A stretch of DNA of 64,000 bases from Rhodobacterales bacterium (GTDB lineage Bacteria; Pseudomonadota; Alphaproteobacteria; Rhodobacterales; Rhodobacteraceae). Positions 8,111 through 15,440 of the stretch are shown one piece after another (the stretch's first letter is position 1; the number at the start of each line of letters is the position of its first letter). A program made the position numbers and the translations under genes. The notes under the pieces were generated by a model, which was not told where the DNA came from, did not search any database, and worked only from the letters and a program-made list of their open reading frames with translations. The DNA is taken from the NCBI GenBank assembly GCA_021155205.1, contig JAJNPS010000021.1, forward strand, positions 248,001 to 312,000, read 5' to 3'.

Positions 8111-8683
8111 TCACCATTTGTAGCACACGATTTCGACCCGGCGGTTCTGTTTGCGGCCCGCAGCCGTCGCGTTGGAGGCGACAGGGCGGCTTTCGCCATA
8201 GCCGATCTGGCGTTCGACCGACACACCGACCGCGCGCGCCACGTTGGCGACGGCCTTTGCCCGGTCTGACGACAGGCGTTCGTTCAGCCCGGTGCCGCCC
8301 TGGCTGTCGGTATGGCCGTAGATCGCATAGCCGAACGCACCGGCATCCCGAAAGAACCTTGCCAGCCGCTCGCGCCCGGACGACGTCAACGTGGCACTGC
8401 CGGAGGGAAACAGGACATCGGTGTTTTCCACCAGGCAGGTGTTCCTTTTCAGGCAGACCGGACGCCCGGTCTCGGGATCACGGCGGGGCACCATGTAGCC
8501 CTCGGTGCCACCGTCGGCCCACCAGTTCATGCAGCCATCCGGGTCGATCCAGATGCCCCATTCGATGATACCCGACACTTCGGGCTCTGACTGTGCGCGC
8601 GCGGTCCCGGCGGTCATGACCGCAAGACTCATCACCACCAGCAACCCCGCAAAGAGGCTACCCGACTTCTTGCAACCAACCAT
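8111..8683 (-). CDS. OmpA-family protein with N-terminal DPDGC domain
   Basis: 190 residues: a signal peptide (about 1-30, ending TARAQS), then the DPDGC segment (about 40-75), then an OmpA-C peptidoglycan-binding domain (about 80-188). The OmpA-C domain has LFPSGSATLTSSGRERL, YGHTDSQGGTGLNERLSSDRA and GYGESRPVASNATAAGRKQN. It is predicted to be periplasmic, tethered to peptidoglycan at the Asp/Arg diaminopimelate-binding pair of GHTDSQG...LSxxRA. ATG at 8683 is chosen because it opens the signal peptide; the upstream 26 codons are Cys-rich and unlikely. Pairs with the lipoprotein that follows. Confidence 0.85.
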   Translation of the reverse strand: MVGCKKSGSLFAGLLVVMSLAVMTAGTARAQSEPEVSGIIEWGIWIDPDGCMNWWADGGTEGYMVPRRDPETGRPVCLKRNTCLVENTDVLFPSGSATLTSSGRERLARFFRDAGAFGYAIYGHTDSQGGTGLNERLSSDRAKAVANVARAVGVSVERQIGYGESRPVASNATAAGRKQNRRVEIVCYKW

Positions 8684-8878
8684 GACGTCCCAACCCCCAG
8701 GCCCCCGGAAAAAACAGCAGAAGTTGTCTTTTCCCGAGGATTGGCAGCAGGCCGACTGCAAGTAAAGCGATTCCGGTTGCCGGACTTATCCCTAGGGCGG
8801 CTGCGTCTTGCAACAAAACAATCCCTAGCGGTCGGCCCTGATTCAGCCACAAGCGGGAACAATCAGAGCGTGCGCCGC

Positions 8879-10189
8879 TCAACCCGTCGGTATCCCCGCC
8901 AAAGAATTTGTCGAGGCTGCCGTGATCCTTACCCGTACCAGTTCGCCCACTTTGCCAGCCGGGTCATTGACATGCACCGCATGCAGGTGATCGGACTTGC
9001 CCACCATCTGACCGGCCAGCCGGCCGGCCTTTTCGTACAGCACGCCAACCTCGTGCCCTACCATTGCATCCTGCGCCGCACGTTGCTGGACCGTCACCAG
9101 CGCCTGCAGGTCCTGCAGCCGTGCGGCGGCAATGTCGGCCGCGACCGCATCCTTTTCTGCCGCAGGCGTGCCGGGGCGGGCGGAATACCTGAACGAATAG
9201 GCCATGCCGAACCCGACTGACCGGATCAGGTCCATCGTGGCGGCAAAATCGCGGTCCGTCTCGCCCGGGAAGCCCACGATGAAATCCGACGTCAGCAGGA
9301 TGTCGGGGCGCGCCGCGCGGATGCGATCGACCAGCCGAAGGTAGTCGTCGCGCGTATGCTTGCGGTTCATCGCCTTCAGGATGCGGTCCGATCCCGACTG
9401 CACCGGCAGATGCAGGTAAGGCATCAGTTGCGGGACGTCGCCATGCGCCGCAATCAGGTCGTCGCCCATGTCATTCGGATGGCTGGTCGTATAGCGCAGC
9501 CGGTCCAGCCCCGGCACCTCCGCCAGCGCCCGGATCAGCCGCGCCAGCGACCAGTCGCCATCCGGCCCGGGTCCATGATAGGCGTTGACGTTCTGGCCCA
9601 GCAAGGTGATCTCGCGCACGCCGCGCGACACCAGGTCCCGCGCCTCGGCCAAAAGGCGATCGACCGGGCGGCTGACCTCGGCCCCGCGCGTATAGGGCAC
9701 GACGCAGAACGCGCAGAACTTGTCACAACCTTCCTGCACGGTCAGGAACGCCGCCGGTCCCCGCATCGCGCGGGGGGCGGCCAGATGGTCGAACTTGTCC
9801 TCGGGCGGAAACTCGGTCTCGACCGCCCGCCCCCCCGCCGCCACCATTTCGGGCAGCCGGTGATAGCTTTGCGGCCCGACCACCAGGTCAACGAGCGGCA
9901 TCCGGCGCAGGATTTCTGCACCCTCGGCCTGCGCCACGCAGCCCGCCACCCCGATCTTGAGGTCGGGATTGGCCTTTTTCAGCGGACGCAGCCGACCCAG
10001 ATCCGAGTAAAGCTTTTCCGACGCCTTTTCGCGGATGTGGCAGGTGTTCAACAGCACCATGTCGGCATCCGACGACTGGTCCGTCAGCGCGTAACCTTCC
10101 GCGCCCATGGCCTCTGCCATGCGTTCAGAGTCATAGACGTTCATCTGACAGCCATAGGTCTTTATGAACAGCTTTTTCGGCCCGGCCAC
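8879..10189 (-). CDS. miaB: tRNA-2-methylthio-N6-dimethylallyladenosine synthase
   Basis: 436-residue radical-SAM methylthiotransferase acting on A37 of tRNAs. Order: UPF0004 N-terminal domain (FIKTYGCQMNVYDSERM; TCHIREKA; GCVAQ, holding the three Cys of the auxiliary [4Fe-4S] cluster), radical-SAM core with CDKFCAFCVVP near residue 155, and a C-terminal TRAM domain (from about 370). The start is a GTG read as MAGPKKLFIKTYG, since the family motif begins directly behind it. Single gene; about 195 bp without a gene separate it from the OmpA gene downstream. Confidence 0.96.
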   Translation of the reverse strand: MAGPKKLFIKTYGCQMNVYDSERMAEAMGAEGYALTDQSSDADMVLLNTCHIREKASEKLYSDLGRLRPLKKANPDLKIGVAGCVAQAEGAEILRRMPLVDLVVGPQSYHRLPEMVAAGGRAVETEFPPEDKFDHLAAPRAMRGPAAFLTVQEGCDKFCAFCVVPYTRGAEVSRPVDRLLAEARDLVSRGVREITLLGQNVNAYHGPGPDGDWSLARLIRALAEVPGLDRLRYTTSHPNDMGDDLIAAHGDVPQLMPYLHLPVQSGSDRILKAMNRKHTRDDYLRLVDRIRAARPDILLTSDFIVGFPGETDRDFAATMDLIRSVGFGMAYSFRYSARPGTPAAEKDAVAADIAAARLQDLQALVTVQQRAAQDAMVGHEVGVLYEKAGRLAGQMVGKSDHLHAVHVNDPAGKVGELVRVRITAASTNSLAGIPTG

Positions 10190-10253
10190 GGTAATCGCCC
10201 CAAAAGTTCCGCCGCACCTCTACACCCGGCATCCCGGCACGGCAACGCCAGGT

Positions 10254-10673
10254 TCAACGCGTTTCGATCGCAGGTGTCGCGCGGCTGCCGGGATATTGCG
10301 GCAATCCGTCCGCGATGTCGTAGAACCTCGCGCGACCTTCGGTGCAGATGTGATAGCCCGGCACCAGGCAATCGGGGTTGTCGAAGGCCCCGGCCAGGAT
10401 GGCAAACCTGGCCTCGTCATTCGGCTTCCAGAACAGCGCCGACCCGCAGGTGCTGCAAAAGCCGCGCCGCGCGAAGGCACTTGCCGCATACCAGGTAACG
10501 TGATGGTCGCCGGTCACCTGCAGCGCATCGGCGCTGACGCTGGTTGCTGCAAAGTAAAGGCCGGACTGCCTGCGACATTGCGAACAGTGGCAAAAGATCA
10601 CGTCGCGCAGCGGCCCGGCCGTGCGGAACCGCACGCGGCCGCAAAGGCATCCGCCGGTCTGCTCTGTTTTCAT
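10254..10673 (-). CDS. GFA family (DUF636) zinc-binding protein
   Basis: 139 residues. Cys pairs of the GFA fold are visible: GGCLCGRVRF (9, 11), CHCSQCRRQSG (28-33) and FCSTCGSALFW (73, 76), typical of the two zinc sites. The name 'glutathione-dependent formaldehyde-activating' comes from Paracoccus Gfa; most members have unproven activity, and this one is far from the formaldehyde dehydrogenase at 40.2 kb. ATG at 10673 has a strong GGAGGAA Shine-Dalgarno that is part of a tandem duplication. Confidence 0.85.
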   Translation of the reverse strand: MKTEQTGGCLCGRVRFRTAGPLRDVIFCHCSQCRRQSGLYFAATSVSADALQVTGDHHVTWYAASAFARRGFCSTCGSALFWKPNDEARFAILAGAFDNPDCLVPGYHICTEGRARFYDIADGLPQYPGSRATPAIETR

Positions 10674-10705
10674 CGACGTTCCTCCAATATCGACGTTCCT
10701 CCAAT
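10672..10705 (-). repeat. 17-bp tandem duplication carrying the Shine-Dalgarno
   Basis: Two exact copies of ATCGACGTTCCTCCAAT (plus strand) at 10672-10688 and 10689-10705. Read on the minus strand each is ATTGGAGGAACGTCGAT, so GGAGGAA occurs twice, 17 bp apart. The gene-proximal copy leads into the ATG; the distal copy leads into ATA, so only one is a working start site. Confidence 0.9.
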
Positions 10706-10856
10706 GTCGTGCCACCCTGTCATGCCGCGCCGCGGCCGACCTGAGGAATGCGCCCCGACTGCGGCCGTTTGCGTCATCCGGCGGCGTGGCCAACCGGCTT
10801 GCACATGGCAGGAAAATCCCGGCACTCTGGCACCAGTCGACGATCACGGGAACCCG

Positions 10857-11729
10857 ATGCGCCACCCAAGTTTCGCCAGCCTGCTTGCCCAAGGGGCGGC
10901 CCTGATCGGCAAGGGGCCGGTCGCCCTGATCCTGGCCGAGGACGGGGTCGAGGTGGCCTCGACGCTGGATCACCATCTGAAGGCGGGGTTCGGCACCGTG
11001 ATCTGCCTTTGTCCCGATGCCATCGACATTCCTGCACCAATGGAGGCGCGCCTGCACCGCGTCACCCATGACGTGCATGCCGCGAACGCCATGGCCACCG
11101 CGGTCACTGCGCTGAATGCCGCCGCCGCCCCGGGCACGTGGATCTACTACTGCTTCAACAGCGAATACCTGTTCTTCCCCTTCAGCGAGACGCGCAGTGT
11201 CGGCGAAATGCTGACCTTTCACACCGAAGAGCGCCGGGACGCCATGATTGCCTTTGTCGTCGATCTTTACGCCGCCGATCTGGACCGCAACCCCGATGCC
11301 GTGGCCCGCGACCAGGCCTGCATCGACAGGTCGGGCTATTTCGCGCTGGCCCGCAAGGACGCCGCCAAGGACTGGGCGCCCAGGGACCGGCAACTGGATT
11401 TCTTTGGCGGCCTGCGCTGGAGGTTCGAGGAACACATCCCCGCCCCCCGCCGCAAGATCGACCGCGTGGCCCTGTTCCGCAGCAAACCGGGTCTGGTCCT
11501 GTCGCCGGAGTTCACCTTTTCCGATCAGGAATACAACACCTATGCCTGCCCATGGCACCACAACCTGACCGCCGCAATCTGCTCGTTCCGCACGGCCAAG
11601 GCTTTGCGCGCGAACCCGGGCAGCCGCTATGACATCCGCAGCTTTCACTGGTACAATTCGGTGCCCTTCGAGTGGCACAGCCAGCAGTTGATGGATCTGG
11701 GGCTGATGGAACCGGGGCAGTGGTTCTAG
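10857..11729 (+). CDS. Conserved hypothetical protein
   Basis: 290 residues if read from ATG 10857 (MRHPSFASLLAQG); the frame is open further upstream but runs through the antisense of the GFA gene, so that part is unlikely. The middle is rich in aromatics (WIYYCFNSEYLFFPFSE, then EMLTFHTEERRDAM), and the C-terminal third contains FRSKPGLVLSPEFTFSDQEYNTYACPWHHNLTA-like aromatic/His stretches. No signal peptide or membrane span. It resembles proteins I remember only as hypotheticals of Rhodobacteraceae, possibly glycosyltransferase-like. Single gene converging on irr (4 bp between stops). Confidence 0.65.
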   Translation: MRHPSFASLLAQGAALIGKGPVALILAEDGVEVASTLDHHLKAGFGTVICLCPDAIDIPAPMEARLHRVTHDVHAANAMATAVTALNAAAAPGTWIYYCFNSEYLFFPFSETRSVGEMLTFHTEERRDAMIAFVVDLYAADLDRNPDAVARDQACIDRSGYFALARKDAAKDWAPRDRQLDFFGGLRWRFEEHIPAPRRKIDRVALFRSKPGLVLSPEFTFSDQEYNTYACPWHHNLTAAICSFRTAKALRANPGSRYDIRSFHWYNSVPFEWHSQQLMDLGLMEPGQWF

Positions 11730-11733
11730 CGCG

Positions 11734-12165
11734 TCACGCCTGACGCAGGCGGATCACCACGTCGACCTTGCTGACGATCGTGCCTGCCGGAGCGTCGGGC
11801 AGGCCGCTGATGCGCAACTGGTCCGCCGGGGCATCGGTCAGCTGGTGGCTGTCTTCCCAATAGAAATGCGGATGGTCATCGGTGCGCGTGTCGAAGTAGC
11901 TTTTCGACCCGTCCACCACCACCTCGGTCATCAGTCCCGCGTCACAGAACGCCCGCAGCGTGTTGTAGACCGTGGCCAGGCTGACGCTTTGCCCCGCGGC
12001 GGATGAGGCCGCGAACAGGCTTTCCGCCGTGACATGCCGGTTCTGCCCGTCGCCGACCAGCAGCGTCGCCAGCGCAAGCCGCTGTCGCGTCGGGCGCAAG
12101 CCCCCCCGCATCAACCAATCCGCGCCGCGTGTTGTGGCCGTCATGACGCCGCCAATCCTGTCCAT
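11734..12165 (-). CDS. irr: Fur-family regulator, Irr type
   Basis: 143 residues. Winged-helix region GLRPTRQRLALATLL...HVTAESLF...SLATVYNTLRAF, followed by the Fur-family metal region. The sequence HPHFYWEDSHQLTDAP is the Irr-like version of the metal/haem-sensing segment and lacks the Cys pairs of Fur. Irr controls iron and haem genes in alphaproteobacteria. The start is uncertain: ATGs at 12198, 12165 and 12144 are in frame, and the first overlaps the stop of the decayed transporter upstream. 12165 is chosen from family N-terminal length. Confidence 0.85.
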   Translation of the reverse strand: MDRIGGVMTATTRGADWLMRGGLRPTRQRLALATLLVGDGQNRHVTAESLFAASSAAGQSVSLATVYNTLRAFCDAGLMTEVVVDGSKSYFDTRTDDHPHFYWEDSHQLTDAPADQLRISGLPDAPAGTIVSKVDVVIRLRQA

Positions 12166-12194
12166 TCCCATCGGATATAAGCCTTGACCCGCCG

Positions 12195-12597
12195 TCATTC
12201 AAACTTTTTGTCAGATCCAGCGCCGACCGCTCCTGCGGCAAAGCCCTGCGCCAGGCCGCGCCACGCCATCGCGGTCAGCGCAGCAGCCCCCAGCACCGCC
12301 GCCCAGAACGGCAGGGTCAGCGCAACATCACGCGGCAGCGGCCCCTCGGCGGTCTCGACGATCAGCCCCGCCAGCACCGGCCCGTAAACTTCGGCGCTCA
12401 GCCCCAGATTTTCCTGCGCGTGCAGGACCAGCGCGATCAGCATCATCTGGTGGACCAGATTCCAGCCGCCCGTCGTTAACGCCAACGTCCGCATCGCGCG
12501 TGAGCAGGGACGCGGCCCAGGCCCAGGCCACCACCGCCACGCCATCAGCGAGGTTGGTCAGCCCGCTTGACGCGATAAACCGGGAAAGTGGCCGCAT
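12195..12597 (-). pseudogene. MFS transporter remnant (internal deletions, frameshift)
   Basis: The minus strand from ATG 12597 reads MRPLSRFIASSGLTNLADG then VAVVAWAWAASLLTRDA, a typical first-helix start of a drug-efflux MFS protein. Near 12495 the frame is lost, and homology resumes in another frame with ALTTGGWNLVHQMMLIALV then LHAQENLGLSAEVYGPVLA. It jumps directly to GLIVETAEGPLPRDVALTL and the C-terminal helix, ending at 12195. An intact protein would be about 400 residues; only about 130 remain. At least two large deletions and one frameshift make it non-functional. It is directly upstream of irr. Confidence 0.75.
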
Positions 12598-12695
12598 GTT
12601 GCACCTTTTTCTCCCCGCAGCCCGCACACTTGCCTCTGCTTGCACGCCAATGTTACATATCTCGCAACAATGCGTGAGATGGGGAACGACCGACG

Positions 12696-13205
12696 ATGGG
12701 CCTATATCCGACCAGTTTCGACCGCGATGCCTTGTTGAAATGCGCGCGCGGAGAGCTGTTCGGCCCCGGCAATGCCCAGCTTCCAGAACCGCCGATGCTG
12801 ATGATGGACAGGATCACCGACATTTCGGATGACCGGGGCGAATACGGCAAGGGCCATGTGGTGGCCGAATTCGACATCACCCCCGATCTCTGGTTCTTTG
12901 CCTGCCACTTTCCCGGCAACCCGATCATGCCCGGCTGCCTCGGCCTTGACGGGCTATGGCAGTTGACCGGCTTCAACCTCGGCTGGCGCGGCTGGCAGGG
13001 GCGCGGCTATGCGCTTGGCGTGGGCGAGGTCAAGCTGACCGGCATGGTGCGCCCCGACCGCAAGCGGCTGACCTATTTCGTCGATTTCACCAAGGCGCTG
13101 ACGACCCGCCGCCTGACGATGGGCGTGGCGGACGGGCGGGTCGAGGCGGACGGCGAGGTGATCTATCTGGTCAAGGACATGAAGGTTGCGTTGAGCGAGG
13201 CCTAG
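12696..13205 (+). CDS. fabA: 3-hydroxydecanoyl-ACP dehydratase/isomerase
   Basis: 169 residues, full length. The active site CHFPGNPIMPGCLGLDGLWQL carries the catalytic His and, 14 residues later, the Asp; PPMLMMDRI precedes it. FabA makes and isomerises the trans-2-decenoyl intermediate that starts anaerobic unsaturated fatty acid synthesis. ATG at 12696 behind GGGGAAC. A possible promoter TTGCCT-17-TTACAT lies near 12631-12660. In relatives I expect fabB and fabI immediately downstream; here they are absent and a restriction-modification island follows. Confidence 0.95.
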   Translation: MGLYPTSFDRDALLKCARGELFGPGNAQLPEPPMLMMDRITDISDDRGEYGKGHVVAEFDITPDLWFFACHFPGNPIMPGCLGLDGLWQLTGFNLGWRGWQGRGYALGVGEVKLTGMVRPDRKRLTYFVDFTKALTTRRLTMGVADGRVEADGEVIYLVKDMKVALSEA

Positions 13206-13294
13206 GCGAAACTGCGCAACACAGGGGGGGGCAGCGTCTGATCGCCGGGTGGGCGCTGCCACTCCGTCTTGCGCTGCGGCGGGGTCAACCCCCC

Positions 13295-13540
13295 CTACAG
13301 GTCCATCGCCTTTTGCCGATCCGGGTCCTCTTCCTTCGCCGCGCGTCTGAAGCTGTCCTGCCGCAGCGCGGGCAGGCGTACGGCGCGGTCGCGCAGGGCC
13401 ATGGCCTGTTCGATGGTGACAATCTGGATGCGGGGGACTGTGCCGGCCCCAAATCCAAGCGTGGCGTACTGCCCTGCCCCCGCCGGTTCGCTGATCCCAG
13501 GCGTGAGAGCGGAGGAAGTAACGACGCTTGCAAGACCGTC
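13295..13540 (-). pseudogene. C-terminal fragment of a DNA methyltransferase
   Basis: The minus strand reads TPGISEPAGAGQYATLGFG then TVPRIQIVTIEQAMALRDR, RLPALRQDSFRRAAKEEDPD and ends KAMDL at 13295. It resembles the extreme C-terminus (EAAGAGxY...PRIQIxTIEExL...FRKAxxE) of the long DPPF-type site-specific methyltransferases. There is no upstream methylase body; homology fades near 13540, where the promoter of the opposite-strand restriction gene begins. The matching N-terminus, in the same orientation, is at 14811-15038. Boundaries approximate. Confidence 0.65.
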
Positions 13541-13556
13541 CACCACCATATATTCT
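13528..13556 (+). promoter_or_regulatory. Promoter of the restriction-modification pair
   Basis: TTGCAA (13528-13533), 17-base spacer, TATTCT (13551-13556), 24 bp before the endonuclease ATG, with GGAG at 13570-13573 as ribosome site. Good match to a housekeeping promoter, and more AT-rich than its surroundings. Confidence 0.6.
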
Positions 13557-13580
13557 TTAGCGTCTGACCGGAGCCACAAG

Positions 13581-14174
13581 ATGTTGAACGCCCGTCTTCC
13601 TCAGTTCATCCGAGATCACTACGAATGCTACGAATGGAAGCATGCTAGCGCGATCCTGACACAGGACTTCCCGTCGGAGTGGACGGACCTTCTTGATGTG
13701 CTGTCCACCTTCCGCCTCCGAAAATCTTGGATTTCCAAGGGCGGCGGAAACAAGTCGCAACTCTCAACCTTCATCGACGGTTTCCTGTCGCAGCGCGGCT
13801 GGGTCGAGAAGCAGTTTCAAACAGCGATCGAAGTAGACGGCAGGCGCCTCGACTCGCCAACCCACAAGATCGACTGCTTCAAGAACGGTGTCGCGCTGGA
13901 GATCGAATGGAACAACAAGGACCCGTTCTACGACCGCGACCTGAACAACTTTCGCCTGCTGTTCGATCTTCGTGCCGTTAGCGTGGGAATCGTGATAACT
14001 CGGGCCGATGAACTGCAAGATATCTTTGACGGTCTTGGGCGTGGCTCGTCATACGGCAACTCGACCACGCATATGTCAAAGCTTCTGCCCAGAATTCTCG
14101 GGGGCGGCGGCGCTGGATGCCCCCTCTTGGCGTTCGGCATCACCAAAGCTCTCTTCGTGGAGGATGAAGAATGA
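13581..14174 (+). CDS. Type II restriction endonuclease, BglII-like family
   Basis: 197 residues. The core is DSPTHKIDCFKNGVALEIEW followed by NNKDPFYDRDLNNFRLL and then AVSVGIVITR. This gives a D-x(n)-ExE(W)NNKD arrangement like the BglII/BamHI PD-(D/E)xK variants, in which the usual Lys is replaced. The C-terminal half has SSYGNSTTHMSKLLPRI and a GCPLLAFGIT strand, also typical of the family. ATG 13581 with GGAG upstream. It overlaps the methyltransferase start by 4 bp (14171). GC content is visibly lower than in flanking genes, as expected for a transferred cassette. Recognition site cannot be read from sequence; cleavage of unmodified DNA is inferred. Confidence 0.82.
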   Translation: MLNARLPQFIRDHYECYEWKHASAILTQDFPSEWTDLLDVLSTFRLRKSWISKGGGNKSQLSTFIDGFLSQRGWVEKQFQTAIEVDGRRLDSPTHKIDCFKNGVALEIEWNNKDPFYDRDLNNFRLLFDLRAVSVGIVITRADELQDIFDGLGRGSSYGNSTTHMSKLLPRILGGGGAGCPLLAFGITKALFVEDEE

Positions 14175-14818
14175 TCAGTGCGGCAGACGACCTGCTTGCA
14201 AAAGCTGGCAAGACCAAATTCCGTGCCGTCCTAGCCGACCCACCATGGCAGTTCCAGAACCGCACAGGCAAGATGGCACCCGAACACAAGCGCTTGTCGC
14301 GTTACCCAACGATGTCGCTGCGCGAAATTTGTGATCTACCAGTAGAGGCCGTCGTTGCCGATACCGCACATCTTTATTTGTGGGTCCCCAATGCGCTGCT
14401 GCCCGAAGGACTCAAGGTCATGGAAAACTGGGGCTTCAGTTACAAAAGCAACATCGTCTGGTACAAGATCCGCAAGGACGGCGGCCCAGATCGCCGCGGC
14501 GTAGGCTTTTACTTCCGCAATGTCACCGAAGTTCTGCTATTCGGGGTTCGCGGCAAAAATGCCCGTACGATGCAACTTGGAAGGACTCAGGAAAACATCA
14601 TATCCAGTCAGAAACGTGAACACAGCCGCAAGCCAGATGAGCAGTATCCGCTGATCGAAGGCTGCAGCCCCGGCCCCCGTTTGGAAATGTTCGCGCGCGG
14701 GGCGCGAGTTGGGTGGGCCGTCTGGGGCAATCAATCGGAGGAATACACTCCGACCTGGGAAACATACTCCAACCACTCACAGGCCAACGTGGTGCCATTG
14801 AAAAGAGCAATCATCTAG
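14171..14818 (+). CDS. MT-A70-family adenine-N6 DNA methyltransferase
   Basis: 215 residues. FRAVLADPPWQF near residue 24 is the DPPW catalytic motif of MT-A70 enzymes, preceded by little else, and HLYLWVPNALLPEGLKVMENWGF and WYKIRKDGG follow as in the family. The SAM-binding region appears C-terminal (LEMFARGARVGWAVWGNQ), i.e. permuted relative to DPPF enzymes. ATG overlaps the endonuclease stop (ATGA), so the pair is translationally coupled; this should be the protecting methylase. Low GC and different codon use set it apart from neighbours. Ends within 8 bp of the split methylase fragment on the other strand. Confidence 0.88.
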   Translation: MISAADDLLAKAGKTKFRAVLADPPWQFQNRTGKMAPEHKRLSRYPTMSLREICDLPVEAVVADTAHLYLWVPNALLPEGLKVMENWGFSYKSNIVWYKIRKDGGPDRRGVGFYFRNVTEVLLFGVRGKNARTMQLGRTQENIISSQKREHSRKPDEQYPLIEGCSPGPRLEMFARGARVGWAVWGNQSEEYTPTWETYSNHSQANVVPLKRAII

Positions 14819-15038
14819 GAGTGTACAAGTGAGCCGCCTCGGCTGAATGGTTCCAGTGCCAGGTGTCGTCAAACGCCTCGATCTGCGCGGCGGACTCAGA
14901 GCCTGACAGCCCCTTGAACAGCACGTTGTAGCTGGCATTGGAATTGAACGGCGGGTCGAGGTAGATCAGGTCGACGCTTTCATCCCGGATGCTGTCGCGC
15001 AGCACCGTGAGGTTGTCGCCGTAGTAAAGATGGTTCAT
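14811..15038 (-). pseudogene. N-terminal fragment of a DPPF-type DNA methyltransferase
   Basis: 75 codons from ATG 15038: MNHLYYGDNLTVLRDSI, then DESVDLIYLDPPFNSNASYN and IEAFDDTWHWNHSAEAA, the standard opening of long type-III-like site-specific methyltransferases including the catalytic DPPF. Homology stops after SAEAA; six unrelated codons (HLYTPR) lead to a stop at 14811 inside the end of the inserted cassette. Without the SAM-binding half it cannot methylate. Together with 13295-13540 it marks one gene whose centre was replaced. Confidence 0.8.
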
Positions 15039-15128
15039 CCCCGCCCCCGCGCATTTGCCCTCCACCCTGTCACCGCGTGGTTGGCGCAAGGTTAACGTGG
15101 CCCGGTCGGGATCGCAAAGCGCAAACTG

Positions 15129-15437
15129 CTAAAACCGCTCCGCCCGCATCACCTCGACATCGGCGACGCTGACCACGCCGATGTGACGCTCCACCACCGC
15201 AAAGGCGGCGTCCAAGAGGGCGTCCAGCCGTTCCGGCCGGATCAGGCACACCACCGCCACCATCCCGGCGCGCCCCACCTGCCCCTCGCGCGTCCAGCGG
15301 CCGGACCGGCCCGATCCGCCCAGGACCGGCAGCACGGTGAAGCCCGTCACGCCGGCCTTTTCCAAGGCGGCGGTCAGCCGCGTTTCCATCGGGGCCTCGA
15401 TGATGATTTCCACCCGTTTGGCATGATGCGTCTGCAT
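15129..15437 (-). CDS. sbtB: PII-like signalling protein (SbtB type)
   Basis: 102 residues of ferredoxin-like PII fold: VEIIIEAPMETRLTAALEKA, a Gly-rich T-loop region (GGSGRSGRWTREGQVGRAG), then VCLIRPERLDALLDAAFAVV and a final strand ending RAERF. It starts 3 bp after the sbtA stop. Cyanobacterial SbtB binds adenylyl nucleotides and gates SbtA; that role is inferred here from the pairing. The C-terminal CGPxGC redox loop of some cyanobacterial SbtB is absent. Cytoplasmic or membrane-associated with SbtA. Confidence 0.82.
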   Translation of the reverse strand: MQTHHAKRVEIIIEAPMETRLTAALEKAGVTGFTVLPVLGGSGRSGRWTREGQVGRAGMVAVVCLIRPERLDALLDAAFAVVERHIGVVSVADVEVMRAERF

Positions 15438-15440
15438 GGG

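Noticed and set aside
10164..10856. N-terminal extension of the 10857 gene back to 10164
   Set aside because: Would run antisense through the whole GFA gene and duplicated Shine-Dalgarno; the extension has no family resemblance.
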